Shown: piece after piece, positions 18,309 to 27,029 of the stretch | Layout of the letters: each line of letters starts with the position of its first letter | How positions within the stretch are numbered: the first letter of the stretch is position 1 | The notes under the pieces: generated by a model | The model's database searches: none | What the model was told of the DNA's origin: nothing | The model's input: the letters and a program-made list of their open reading frames with translations, nothing else | Made by a program: the position numbers and the translations under genes | NCBI RefSeq assembly: GCF_002479495.1 | Contig: NZ_DLNQ01000015.1 | Location: 317,496 to 381,495 of the forward strand | DNA length: 64,000 nt | Origin: Brevundimonas sp. UBA7506 | Lineage (GTDB): Bacteria > Pseudomonadota > Alphaproteobacteria > Caulobacterales > Caulobacteraceae | Direction: 5' to 3'

Positions 18309-19205
18309 ATGTCCGAAAACGCATCCGCCGCCCCGACCCTGCTGACCGCCTGGAAAGGCGCCCAGGCCCGCCTGAAGGCCGCCGGCATCGATAGTCCGTC
18401 GATCGACGCCCGCCTGCTGCTGGAGGCCTCGACCGGCGCGGGCCGTGTCGACATCCTGACCGATCCCTATCGCGTCGTCGACGCCGACAAGATCGCTGCG
18501 CTGGACGCCATGATCGAGCGTCGGCTGAAGCGCGAGCCCGTGTCGCGCATCCTGGGCAAGAAGGGCTTCTGGAAGATCATGCTGAACGTCACCCCCGACG
18601 TGCTCAGTCCGCGTCCGGACACCGAGACCCTGCTGGATGTCATCGTCCGCGCCTTCCCGCCGCACCGCGCCTTCGAGATGGTCGATCTGGGCACCGGCTC
18701 GGGCGCCATCCTGCTGGCGACTCTGATGGAGCGGGCCGGGGCGCGCGGCGTCGGCACCGACATCTCGACCGAGGCCATCGCCGTGGCCCGTGAGAACGCC
18801 GCCAACCTGGACCTCAACGGCCGCTGCACCTTCATCCGCACCGACTGGGCCGCGGGCTTCGCCGACGACAGCTTCGACCTGGTGGTGTCCAATCCGCCCT
18901 ATATCCCGACCGGCGACATTCCCGGCCTGGACCCCGAGGTGCGTGAGCACGACCCGCATCTGGCGCTGGACGGCGGCCCGGACGGCCTGCAGCCCTATCG
19001 CGACCTGGCGCCCGAGATCGCCCGCATCCTGCGTCCCGAAGGCGTGTTCGCCGTCGAGATCGGCTGGGACCAGGGCGAGGCGGTCAAGGCCCTGTTCGAG
19101 GCGGCGGGCTTCACCGGCGTCAAGGTGGTCAAGGACCTGGGCGACCGCGACCGCGTCGTCACCAACGGCCCGGACCCGCGCGTCGATCCCCTTCCGGAAG
19201 CGTGA
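18309..19205 (+). CDS. prmC: Release factor glutamine methyltransferase PrmC
   Basis: A 298-residue methyltransferase that methylates the glutamine of the GGQ motif in release factors. SAM motif I is MVDLGTGSGAIL, and the catalytic NPPY lies at residues 195-198 (VVSNPPYIPTGD). The N-terminal helical domain has PVSRILGKKGFW, typical of PrmC. The start ATG at 18309 begins MSENASAAPTLLTAW. Its substrate RF1 is encoded upstream, separated by the inverted yihY gene. Confidence 0.95.
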   Translation: MSENASAAPTLLTAWKGAQARLKAAGIDSPSIDARLLLEASTGAGRVDILTDPYRVVDADKIAALDAMIERRLKREPVSRILGKKGFWKIMLNVTPDVLSPRPDTETLLDVIVRAFPPHRAFEMVDLGTGSGAILLATLMERAGARGVGTDISTEAIAVARENAANLDLNGRCTFIRTDWAAGFADDSFDLVVSNPPYIPTGDIPGLDPEVREHDPHLALDGGPDGLQPYRDLAPEIARILRPEGVFAVEIGWDQGEAVKALFEAAGFTGVKVVKDLGDRDRVVTNGPDPRVDPLPEA

Positions 19206-19489
19206 CCGGGGCCGAGCGCAGGGCCTGCAACAAAACCCTTGGAAAGCGCTTCATCGCGCGCTAAGTCGTTTCTTGTCTCCCACTCAAACGCGGTCTTTTC
19301 GGGCAGGTTTGCTCGCTCAAGCGCGTCTGGGCCAGTGACGGTCGGGCCTGCAGGGCCCGGCGGACCACAGGGCGACGAACGGTTTTCCGAGCACATCGAT
19401 ACGGGGATTGGCCCCGACCGAACGGAACGACGAACTGGGTCCTGCCCGTCCTTACCCGACGGCGGCCCGCACCAGCACGGTAAGCTCCG

Positions 19490-20434
19490 ATGAGAGATTT
19501 CAAGGGCATGAAGCGTCAGCGCGGACGCAACCGGAAGCCCGGCGGCGGCGGCAACAACGCCAATGCGACCAACCCGAACCGGTCGTGGGACTCGCAAGGC
19601 CCCGAGAACATCAAGGTCCGCGGCAACGCCCAGACCGTCTATGAGCGCTACATGCAGCTGGCGCGCGACGCCTCGGCCGCCGGCGACCGCGTCCTGGCCG
19701 AGAACTACACTCAGCACGCCGAACACTATTTCCGTGTCTTGCGCGCCCTGCAGCCGCAGCGTCCGGTTTCGGAGATCGCCCAGCGCGAACTGGCCGGCCA
19801 GGGCTTCGACATCGACTTCGAGGACGAGTCGGGCGCCCAGGCCGCCGCCATCATCGCCGCCGCCGCCGCCGAGCAGCAAAAGGCCGAGGACGAAGCCCGT
19901 CGCCAGGCCGAGCGCGCCGAACGTGACGCCAATCGCGACCGTGACCGTGATCGGGACCGCGACTACAACCGCGACCGGGATCGTGAACCGCGCGAGCCGC
20001 GCGACAATGACCGCGAACCCCGCGCCGAGGGCGAGCCCCGCGAGGGCGGCCGTCGTGAAACCCGCCGCGAGCGCTGGGAGCGCCGCCGCGAGGAACGCAA
20101 CCGTCGCTTCGAAGCCGGCGAGGCCACGCCCGAGGACGAAGCCCGCGCCGCAGCCGAGGCTGAGTACGACGCCGCCGCCAGCTCGAACGAACCAGCCGCC
20201 GCGCCGGTCGTCGAGGAAGAGGCCGAGGCCCGTCCCGCCCGCGCCCCGCGTCGTCCGCGCGCCGAGCGTGCGCCGGCCGAAGGCGAGGCCAGCGACGGCA
20301 TGGGTCTGCCTGGCTTCCTGACCCGCCCGACCGCGCCGTCTTCGGATGAGGTGGAGGCCGCTTCGGAGGAAGCGCCCGCGCCCAAGCGTCGCGCGCCGCG
20401 CCGCAAGGTCGAGCCGGCGACCGACGAAGGCTGA
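19490..20434 (+). CDS. DUF4167 domain-containing protein
   Basis: A 314-residue protein. Residues 1-~95 form the DUF4167 domain: a basic start MKRQRGRNRKPGGGG, then WDSQGPENIKVRGNAQTVYE and HAEHYFRVLRALQP. This domain is nearly confined to alphaproteobacteria and its function is unknown; the Arg/Gly start suggests RNA binding. From about residue 140 the chain is disordered and charged, with repeated Arg-Asp dipeptides and later Ala/Arg/Pro-rich tracts. The 284-base region before it has a 6 bp hairpin (19343-19359) and no gene. Confidence 0.88.
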   Translation: MRDFKGMKRQRGRNRKPGGGGNNANATNPNRSWDSQGPENIKVRGNAQTVYERYMQLARDASAAGDRVLAENYTQHAEHYFRVLRALQPQRPVSEIAQRELAGQGFDIDFEDESGAQAAAIIAAAAAEQQKAEDEARRQAERAERDANRDRDRDRDRDYNRDRDREPREPRDNDREPRAEGEPREGGRRETRRERWERRREERNRRFEAGEATPEDEARAAAEAEYDAAASSNEPAAAPVVEEEAEARPARAPRRPRAERAPAEGEASDGMGLPGFLTRPTAPSSDEVEAASEEAPAPKRRAPRRKVEPATDEG

Positions 20435-20516
20435 TCGGCGGCGCGCAACCTTAACGCGCACGTTTACATAACTGCAATCTATAGGCGTCACTCTGGAGTC
20501 ATCGGAGGGACGTGCG

Positions 20517-21875
20517 ATGGAACTCGTTCTGGTGGTGGTCGCCCTGGCCCTGTCGGGCTGCTGGGCGGGGTTGCGGATGGCGGTGAAGGCCCGACGCGAG
20601 GTGGCGATCCTGCGGCGGGTCAACGCCACGCTCGAGGCCTGTTCCGAGCAGCGGGCGCGTGAACTTCAGGCGGCCCTGACCGCCGCCGAAGGCCAGGCCG
20701 CCCAGGTCGAGGCGGCGCACCGCGCCAAGACCGAGTTCCTGACCAGCATGAGCCATGAACTGCGCACGCCGCTGAACGCGGTCATCGGCTTCTCCGACCT
20801 GATGCGGATGAACGAGGCGCAGGAGCCCCTGACCCATCGCCAGCATCAGGCGCTGGAGCAGATCCGCGACGCCGGGGCTCGGCTGCTGGTCCTGGTCGAC
20901 GAGGTGCTGAATCTGGCCGACATCGAAGGCGGGCGCTTGGCGCTGAACGTCGAGCGGCTGGATCCCCTGCTGGTCGCGCGTCAGGTCTGCGAGGCCCTGC
21001 GCCCCATGGCCGAGGCCGCCGAAGTCGAGTTGCGGGAGCCGCCGCCCGTCGCCGGCCTCGCCGCCCGCGCCGACCGCGAGCGGCTGCGTCAGGTGCTGAC
21101 CGCCCTGATCGCGAACGCCGTCAAATACAATCGCCCCGGCGGCGCCGTCCTGATCGAGGCGCGCCAGTCCGCCGAGGGCGTCAGCCTCAGCGTCCACGAC
21201 ACGGGACCGGGCCTGCCGGCAGCCCGCATGAACGGCCTGTTCCAGCCCTTCAACCGGCTGGGCCGCGAAGCTTCAGACGTGCCCGGCGCGGGCCTGGGAC
21301 TGGCCGTGGCGCGGCGTCTGATCGACGCCATGGGCGGTCGGCTGGAGGCGGAAAGCCGCGAGGGCGAGGGGGCGGTCTTCACGATGTATCTGCCGGCCTC
21401 GGCGGCCCAGCCGCGCGCCCTGATCGCTTCGCCCGTCCCGGCCGCCGACCTGCCCGAGGCCACCTTGCTTTATGTCGAGGACAATCCGTCGAACGTCGCC
21501 CTGATGCGCCATGTGACCACGGCCTTTGGCCGCTTGCGGCTGCATGTGGCCCAGACAGGGCCGGAGGGCCTGGCCCTGGCCCGGGATCTGCGTCCCGATG
21601 TCATCATTCTGGACATCAACCTGCCGGGGATGGACGGCTTCCAGCTCAAGGCGCGTCTGGGCGAGGACCCGTTGACCCGGACGGTGCCGGTTCTGGCCCT
21701 GTCGGCCGGCGCGGCCCTCGCCGACATCCGCCGAGGACGCGAGGCCGGCTTTATCGAATATCTGACCAAGCCCCTGCAGATTCCGGCTTTGGCCGAAGCT
21801 CTGTCGCGCGCCCTGTCGCCGGTCTCGACGACAGGTGACGTCGCCGTGCGGGCCGGGACGATTGACGCCGCTTGA
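20517..21875 (+). CDS. Hybrid sensor histidine kinase with C-terminal receiver
   Basis: A 452-residue kinase. One N-terminal membrane segment (about residues 1-20) and a short helical linker precede the HisKA domain with phospho-acceptor His80 (MSHELRTPLNAVIGF). The ATPase domain (about 180-300) has IANAVKYNRPGG (N box), HDTGPGLP and PGAGLGLAVARRL. A receiver domain follows (about 320-440) with LYVEDNPSN and acceptor Asp366 in ILDINLPGMDG. No periplasmic or PAS sensor domain is visible, so the input is unknown. Confidence 0.9.
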   Translation: MELVLVVVALALSGCWAGLRMAVKARREVAILRRVNATLEACSEQRARELQAALTAAEGQAAQVEAAHRAKTEFLTSMSHELRTPLNAVIGFSDLMRMNEAQEPLTHRQHQALEQIRDAGARLLVLVDEVLNLADIEGGRLALNVERLDPLLVARQVCEALRPMAEAAEVELREPPPVAGLAARADRERLRQVLTALIANAVKYNRPGGAVLIEARQSAEGVSLSVHDTGPGLPAARMNGLFQPFNRLGREASDVPGAGLGLAVARRLIDAMGGRLEAESREGEGAVFTMYLPASAAQPRALIASPVPAADLPEATLLYVEDNPSNVALMRHVTTAFGRLRLHVAQTGPEGLALARDLRPDVIILDINLPGMDGFQLKARLGEDPLTRTVPVLALSAGAALADIRRGREAGFIEYLTKPLQIPALAEALSRALSPVSTTGDVAVRAGTIDAA

Positions 21876-21990
21876 GGCATGCGGAGACGGTCTGGCGTCG
21901 CGACGTCGCCCGCCCGCAGGGTTGACGCGGAGGCTTCAGGGGGCTTCCTAGGGGGCGGGGGCTTTTTCGACCCTGTGCTAGGGAGAGCCC

Positions 21991-22722
21991 ATGTCACGTC
22001 CGTCGGCCGGTAGTTCGCATTTCAAGGCGCGGGGGCCTCACGCCCTCATTCCAGGCGCGCTGATCTCGAGCGTGCTGGCGGCGGTGCTGGCGGGCTGTGC
22101 GACCACGCCTCCCCCTCCGCCCCCGCCGCCTCCCCCGTCAGCGCCCGAAGCCCCCGGCGGTGTGGTCCTGAGCGACTGGCGCGGGGTCATCACCGCTGCT
22201 GATCGCGACCGTTATCAGCGGCGCGAGGCCGCCTGGACCCTGGCCCTGCAGCAGGCGAAGCGTCAGGCCGGGTCGGGCGACCTGAACGGTCTGGGCGATC
22301 TGATCGACCCGGACGCGGGGCGTCCCTCGGTGGCGCCGCCGGTCGGGAACTACCGCTGTCGCACCGTCAAGCTGGGCTCGCAGGGCGGCGAGGGCGGTCT
22401 GGGCTATGTGGTTTACGGCTGGTTCGCTTGCCGCATCGAACAGACGTCGGCGGGCCTGAAGTTCAGCAAGCTGACCGGGTCGCAGCGTCCCAGCGGCCTG
22501 CTCTTTCCCGAGAACGATCGCCAGATGGTCTTCCTAGGCTCCATGGCCCTGGCCTCCGAACCGGCCGCGCGCGCCTATGGCCTGCGGGCCGAGCGCGACA
22601 TGGTGGCGGTGGTCGAACGCATCGGCGAGCGCCGCTGGCGGCTGGTCATCCCCTGGCCGGCGAACGAGTCCAATCTGGATCTGATCGAGCTGGTCCCGGC
22701 GCCCGCATCCACGCGGCGCTGA
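21991..22722 (+). CDS. DUF4893 family lipoprotein
   Basis: A 243-residue probable lipoprotein. The lipobox is VLAGC (Cys near residue 33), followed by a run of ten prolines. The mature domain starts LSDWRGVITAADRDRYQRRE and contains YRCRTVKLGSQG and DLIELVPA, which fit DUF4893, an alphaproteobacterial family of unknown function. The first ~20 residues before the hydrophobic core are long for a signal, so a later start is possible. Nothing nearby indicates a pathway. Confidence 0.72.
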   Translation: MSRPSAGSSHFKARGPHALIPGALISSVLAAVLAGCATTPPPPPPPPPPSAPEAPGGVVLSDWRGVITAADRDRYQRREAAWTLALQQAKRQAGSGDLNGLGDLIDPDAGRPSVAPPVGNYRCRTVKLGSQGGEGGLGYVVYGWFACRIEQTSAGLKFSKLTGSQRPSGLLFPENDRQMVFLGSMALASEPAARAYGLRAERDMVAVVERIGERRWRLVIPWPANESNLDLIELVPAPASTRR

Positions 22723-22790
22723 GCCGCGCTTGACCCTGGGGGGCGGCGCCGTCCACCCTGAGCGTCGTTCAGATTTCCGGGGAGGCGCAG

Positions 22791-23195
22791 ATGCGCGGCA
22801 TAGGTTTCACCATCGGTTCCATCATCGCCATCGGCGTTCTGGTCGCCGTCGTCCTGGTCGGTTTCCCGACCTACAACGTCTATTCCAAGCAGATGGCGGG
22901 CAAGGCGGCCTATGAGGAGGCGGTGCAGAACCGCCGCATCCGCGTGCTGGAGGCTCAGGCGGCCCTGGACTCGGCCAAGCTGACCGCCGCCGCCGAGATC
23001 GAGCGCGCCAAGGGCGCCAACGAGGCCAACCGCATCATGGCCGAGGCCCTGGGCGGCCCCGAGGCCTATCTGCGCTGGTCCTATATCAACATGTTGCAGG
23101 AGACGGCCGGCAAGGAAGGCCGCCAGACCATCTACATCCCGACCGAGGCGGGCATGCCCATCCTCGAGGCCGGTCAGCGTCCGGCGGCGCGCTAA
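22791..23195 (+). CDS. Small membrane protein resembling the C-terminal tail of SPFH/HflC proteins
   Basis: A 134-residue protein with one N-terminal membrane helix (about residues 6-26) and then a long amphipathic helix. That helix includes EIERAKGANEANRIM, followed by YLRWSYINML. The arrangement resembles the tail of stomatin/HflC-type membrane protease subunits, but the SPFH domain itself is absent. The gene looks complete: ATG at 22791 with GGGGAGG just upstream, stop at 23193-23195, then a strong terminator. Function unknown; a structural or modulatory partner of a full SPFH protein is a guess. Confidence 0.7.
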   Translation: MRGIGFTIGSIIAIGVLVAVVLVGFPTYNVYSKQMAGKAAYEEAVQNRRIRVLEAQAALDSAKLTAAAEIERAKGANEANRIMAEALGGPEAYLRWSYINMLQETAGKEGRQTIYIPTEAGMPILEAGQRPAAR

Positions 23196-23215
23196 GCTCT
23201 CGGGACGAAATGAAG

Positions 23216-23247
23216 AAAGGGGCGGTCCGTCGGGACCGCCCCTTTTT
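23216..23247. terminator. Strong bidirectional intrinsic terminator
   Basis: A perfect 13 bp stem (23216-23228 with 23233-23245) with loop GTCG is followed by five T on the plus strand and bordered by AAA on the other side. It separates the convergent SPFH-tail gene and serine hydrolase gene and can serve both strands. Confidence 0.9.
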
Positions 23248-23254
23248 GCTGGCC

Positions 23255-24907
23255 TCAGACCCGCGTCAGCCGCAGGTCCTGATAGTCGTAGGAGAAGTCG
23301 ATGTCGGGCGAGACGCCCTTGACCGTGGCGGTCGCCGGCTTGGCGGTGGCGATGTTGAAGGTGATGAAGGCGTCTTCCTCGCGTTTGTCGGCAAAGCGGG
23401 TGCGGAAGGTCTCGCCGTCATAGGGCTCCAGCCAACCTTGCAGCGCCGGGGTGTGAGTGAAGCGCAGCCACAGGCCGGACTTGCGGTTGCGGCCGCGCCC
23501 CTGGGTCTTTTGCTCGATGACGATGTCGCCGTACCAGGGGTCGCGCCAGGTCCCGACATAGGCGTCCAGCGGCATGGAAGGCGGGGCGCCCGCCGCCTGC
23601 TTGGCGTCGATCTCAACGGCGGCTTTCAGCGACTTTTCGATCCCCTCAGCCTCGCGCTTCTTGGAATCGGCGATCCAGTCGACGTCCACCTTGTTCATGG
23701 CGATGTCGGACAGGCCCGAGCGCAGGGCGCGCAGCAGGAAGCTCTCTTCGGCGTTGGTGAAGACGCTGAAGCCGATCTTGCGGCCCGGGATCAGGACGGT
23801 GGCCGAGATGCCGCCGGGCGAGCCGCCGCCGTGGGTGGCCAGCCGCTCGCCGCGATAGTCCTGGACCTGCAGACCCATGGCATAGGTCGAGGCCACGGCC
23901 TGGTTGGGCAGTTCCGCCGTCGGCCCGCCCAGGGCGGAGACGATGATGTTGGGCCTGTACATCTCCCTGGCGGCGGCTTCGGAGAACAGGCGCGACCCGT
24001 CGGCCAGCTTGCCGTCATTCAGACGCACGGCGATCCACTTGGCCCAGTCGGTCGCGCTGGCGCAGATGCCGCCCGCCGCCGCCGCTGAATCCCAGTTCCA
24101 GACCTCGACGATGGAGTCGGCGATCTGGGTCATCGCCCCCTGATAGCGCAGGGGCGGGCCGACCCGGCCATGCGGCAGGGCGGACTTGGCCGGATCAGCC
24201 AGACGCGCCAGGGGCACGCTCTCGGCCATACCCACCTTGTCGAAGATGCGGGTCTGGACGAAGGCCTCCCACGACAGGCCGGACACGGCCTCGATCACCG
24301 CGCCCGCGACCACGAACATCAGGTTGCAGTAGTGATAGTCCTCGCGGAAGCCGTCCTCGATCGGCACGAAGGCGGCCTGGGCCAGGACCTCGGCGCGGGT
24401 CCGGTCGCTGTTGGGCCAGAACAGCAGATCGCCGGCGCCCAAGCCGAACCCGGCGCGGTGGCTCAGCGTGTCGCGCACCGTGATGCGCTCGCCTATCACC
24501 GGGTCCGACAGGGTGAAGCCGGGCAGATAGGTCTTGATCGGTTCGTCCCACTTCACCTTGCCCTCGTCGACCAGGATGGCCAGGCAGGCGGCGGTGACGT
24601 TCTTGGAGTTGGAGGCGATGGCGAACAGGGTGTGTTCGTCGGCCGGTTCAGCCTTGCCCTGACGGCGCACGCCGTAGCCCTTCGCCAGCACCGTCTTGCC
24701 GTCTCGCACCAGAGCCAGCGACACCGCCGGCTGTTCCGGCCAGGCGGTCATGCAACGCTGCACCCAGGCGTCGGCGGCGGCGGCGATCTCCTCGTCCGAA
24801 CGGGTGTCGGCGCTGGTCTGGGCCCAACCGGTCGCGGGCAGGGCCGCGCCCGATGCGGCTGCGGCGGAGGAAATCAGCGCCGCGCGGCGCGACAGGCGGA
24901 TGGACAT
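23255..24907 (-). CDS. Serine hydrolase (beta-lactamase/class C family) with C-terminal DUF3471-like domain
   Basis: A 550-residue exported hydrolase of the AmpC/penicillin-binding-protein fold. The nucleophile motif SxxK is SNSK in FAIASNSKNVTAA, the YxN motif is in HYCNLM, and the third box is HGG in ATHGGGSPGG. The last ~110 residues form a small beta domain like DUF3471. The signal has a twin-arginine pair (LSRRAALISS) and ends ATGWAQ, so Tat export is likely. I chose the ATG at 24907; another lies at 24925. Likely a peptidase or esterase; the substrate is unknown. Confidence 0.88.
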   Translation of the reverse strand: MSIRLSRRAALISSAAAASGAALPATGWAQTSADTRSDEEIAAAADAWVQRCMTAWPEQPAVSLALVRDGKTVLAKGYGVRRQGKAEPADEHTLFAIASNSKNVTAACLAILVDEGKVKWDEPIKTYLPGFTLSDPVIGERITVRDTLSHRAGFGLGAGDLLFWPNSDRTRAEVLAQAAFVPIEDGFREDYHYCNLMFVVAGAVIEAVSGLSWEAFVQTRIFDKVGMAESVPLARLADPAKSALPHGRVGPPLRYQGAMTQIADSIVEVWNWDSAAAAGGICASATDWAKWIAVRLNDGKLADGSRLFSEAAAREMYRPNIIVSALGGPTAELPNQAVASTYAMGLQVQDYRGERLATHGGGSPGGISATVLIPGRKIGFSVFTNAEESFLLRALRSGLSDIAMNKVDVDWIADSKKREAEGIEKSLKAAVEIDAKQAAGAPPSMPLDAYVGTWRDPWYGDIVIEQKTQGRGRNRKSGLWLRFTHTPALQGWLEPYDGETFRTRFADKREEDAFITFNIATAKPATATVKGVSPDIDFSYDYQDLRLTRV

Positions 24908-24966
24908 AGGCGAAGCTCCCGACATGAGCGGCGACGCTAGCGCCGCCGATCCGCCGGGCCAAGGGC

Positions 24967-26877
24967 TCAGGCCGCCAGCCGCCACCTTTGCAGGTGTTCC
25001 AGCACGTCGGCGACGATCTGCGCCCGGCTGAATCCGGTGAGATCGCGGGGGCGCGTGCCGTCGCCGGTCTGGGCCGTCATCCGCCATTCCAGCGCGCGAC
25101 GGCCCTCGGGCGCCTCCAGCGCGCTCAGGGCGGGCAGGGGCCGCGAGCGGGCGCCGACGCGATAGAGAAAGTCGCGGCCGTTGGCGTGTTCGACCACCAG
25201 CCAGACGCCGTTTTCGTCCATTTCGACCCGGCTGTGGTCCAGGCCCTCGTTCGACAGGGCGTCGCGAACCTCGACCAGGGCCGGGGCGGCCTGGCGTTCG
25301 ATCTGGCGGGCGATGTCCTTGCGGCTGGCGGGCGAGAAGATGCGCTTCAGCCGCTCACGGATCGGCGGAGCCTCGGTCTCGACCGCCTCGCCCCTCAGGT
25401 CGGCGTTCATCTGCCGCGCCAGGCCCACACAGGCTAGGATCATGATGACGGCGAAGGGCAGGGCCGCCATCAGGGTCGCCGCCTGAAGCGCCCCCAGGCC
25501 GCCCGCGAGCAGCAGCAGGGCCGCCGCCAGACCCTGCAGCACGCACCAGTAGATCCGCTGCCAACGCGGCGTCTCCTCCGCCCCGCCAGAGGCCAGGGTG
25601 TCGATGACCAGAGACCCTGAATCCGCCGAGGTGACGAAGAAGACCGCGACCAGGGCGATGGCCAGAATCGAGGTGACAGCCGTGCCTGGCAGGTATTCGA
25701 AGAAGTGGAACAGGGCCGTCGAAAGGTCCGCCTGCACGGCGTCTGAAATGGCGCCTGCCGCCACGCCCAGGTCCAGGCTCATGGCCGTATTGCCGAAGAC
25801 CGTCATCCAAAGGAAGGTGAAACCCGATGGGACCAGCAGCACCCCGATCAGGAATTCCCGCACCGTGCGCCCGCGCGAAATGCGGGCGATGAACATGCCC
25901 ACGAACGGCGACCAGGAGATCCACCAGGCCCAGTAGAGCAAGGTCCAGTCCGCCATCCAGGCGCGGGGCTCATAGGCGTAGAGGGTGAAGGTGCGCTCGA
26001 AGAAGTGATCCAGATAGAGGCCGAAATTCTGCACATAGGCCCGCAGCAGGAACAGGGTCGGTCCGACGATCAGAACGAACAGCATCAGACAGACCGCGAT
26101 GAACAGGTTCAGTTCGGACAGCCGCCGCACGCCCTTGTCCACCCCGGTCAGGACCGAGATCGTCGCCGCGCCCATGACCACGACGATCAGCCCGACCTGC
26201 ATGATCACGTCATTGGGCAGGCCGAAGACGTAGTTCAGGCCCGAGGTCATCTGCGCCACGCCGTAGCCGAGGGAGGTGGCGATGCCGAACAGGGTGCCGC
26301 AGATGGCGAAGATGTCGACCAGGTCGCCCACCCAGCCGTTCACCCGCTTGCCCAGCAGGGGGTAGAGGCTGGACCGCATCGTCAGAGGCAGACCTTTCCT
26401 GTGCGCGAAATAGGCCAGGCTCAGGCCCACCACGGCGTAGATGGCCCAGGCGTGGACCCCCCAGTGGGTATAGGTGATGACCATGGCCTCGCGTGCGGCG
26501 TCCAGCGTGCCGGGCTGCGCCTCGGGCGGAGCGATGTAGTGCTGCACGGGCTCGGCCACGGCGAAATACATCAGGCCGATGCCCATGCCCGCCGCGAACA
26601 GCATGGCCAACCAGGAGACGTAGGGGAAATCCGGCTCGGCGTCATCCGGGCCCAGCCTCAGGCGCCCCGTCGGTCCGATCGCCAGAACGGCGACGAAGAG
26701 CAGGAAGCCGGCCACCGAGGCCACGTAGAACCAGCCGAAGGTCTCCACCACCCAGGCCTGGGCGGCGCCGAAAATCAGGTCGGATGTGGCGGGCGCGATC
26801 AGGGCGAGGAGAAGCAGGGCGCCTGCGATGGCGCTGGCCCCCCAGAAGACACGGGGGTTCATCTTGGTCGTCAGCAT
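24967..26877 (-). CDS. BCCT family choline/betaine transporter
   Basis: A 636-residue secondary transporter with 12 predicted membrane helices and a ~130-residue cytoplasmic tail, as in the choline carrier BetT. The family motifs are MGIGLMYFAVAEPVQHY (glycine stretch) and WTLLYWAWWISWSPFVG (substrate tryptophans), followed by ISRGRTVREF. Substrate choice among choline, betaine and carnitine cannot be read from sequence. No bet oxidation genes are nearby. It lies 59 bases upstream of the serine hydrolase on the same strand and is divergent from the TonB receptor. Confidence 0.92.
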   Translation of the reverse strand: MLTTKMNPRVFWGASAIAGALLLLALIAPATSDLIFGAAQAWVVETFGWFYVASVAGFLLFVAVLAIGPTGRLRLGPDDAEPDFPYVSWLAMLFAAGMGIGLMYFAVAEPVQHYIAPPEAQPGTLDAAREAMVITYTHWGVHAWAIYAVVGLSLAYFAHRKGLPLTMRSSLYPLLGKRVNGWVGDLVDIFAICGTLFGIATSLGYGVAQMTSGLNYVFGLPNDVIMQVGLIVVVMGAATISVLTGVDKGVRRLSELNLFIAVCLMLFVLIVGPTLFLLRAYVQNFGLYLDHFFERTFTLYAYEPRAWMADWTLLYWAWWISWSPFVGMFIARISRGRTVREFLIGVLLVPSGFTFLWMTVFGNTAMSLDLGVAAGAISDAVQADLSTALFHFFEYLPGTAVTSILAIALVAVFFVTSADSGSLVIDTLASGGAEETPRWQRIYWCVLQGLAAALLLLAGGLGALQAATLMAALPFAVIMILACVGLARQMNADLRGEAVETEAPPIRERLKRIFSPASRKDIARQIERQAAPALVEVRDALSNEGLDHSRVEMDENGVWLVVEHANGRDFLYRVGARSRPLPALSALEAPEGRRALEWRMTAQTGDGTRPRDLTGFSRAQIVADVLEHLQRWRLAA

Positions 26878-26992
26878 GGGGCCGCAAACGCACGGCGCCG
26901 CTTGGGGTTCCCGGCCTTGGCCACAGACCCGCCCCCGGGATGAAAAAGATGTAACTGTGGTCAGCGACGACCGGCTGATAGTCGCAGCGCTT

Positions 26993-27014
26993 GAGGGGAC
27001 GTCGAGGGGACGTC
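26993..27014 (+). repeat. 11 bp direct repeat, two tandem copies
   Basis: GAGGGGACGTC occurs twice back to back (26993-27003 and 27004-27014) in the leader of the TonB receptor gene, ending 15 bases before its ATG. It may be an operator or a slippage-prone leader element; no function can be assigned. Confidence 0.6.
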
Positions 27015-27029
27015 CGCAGGGACGCGACC

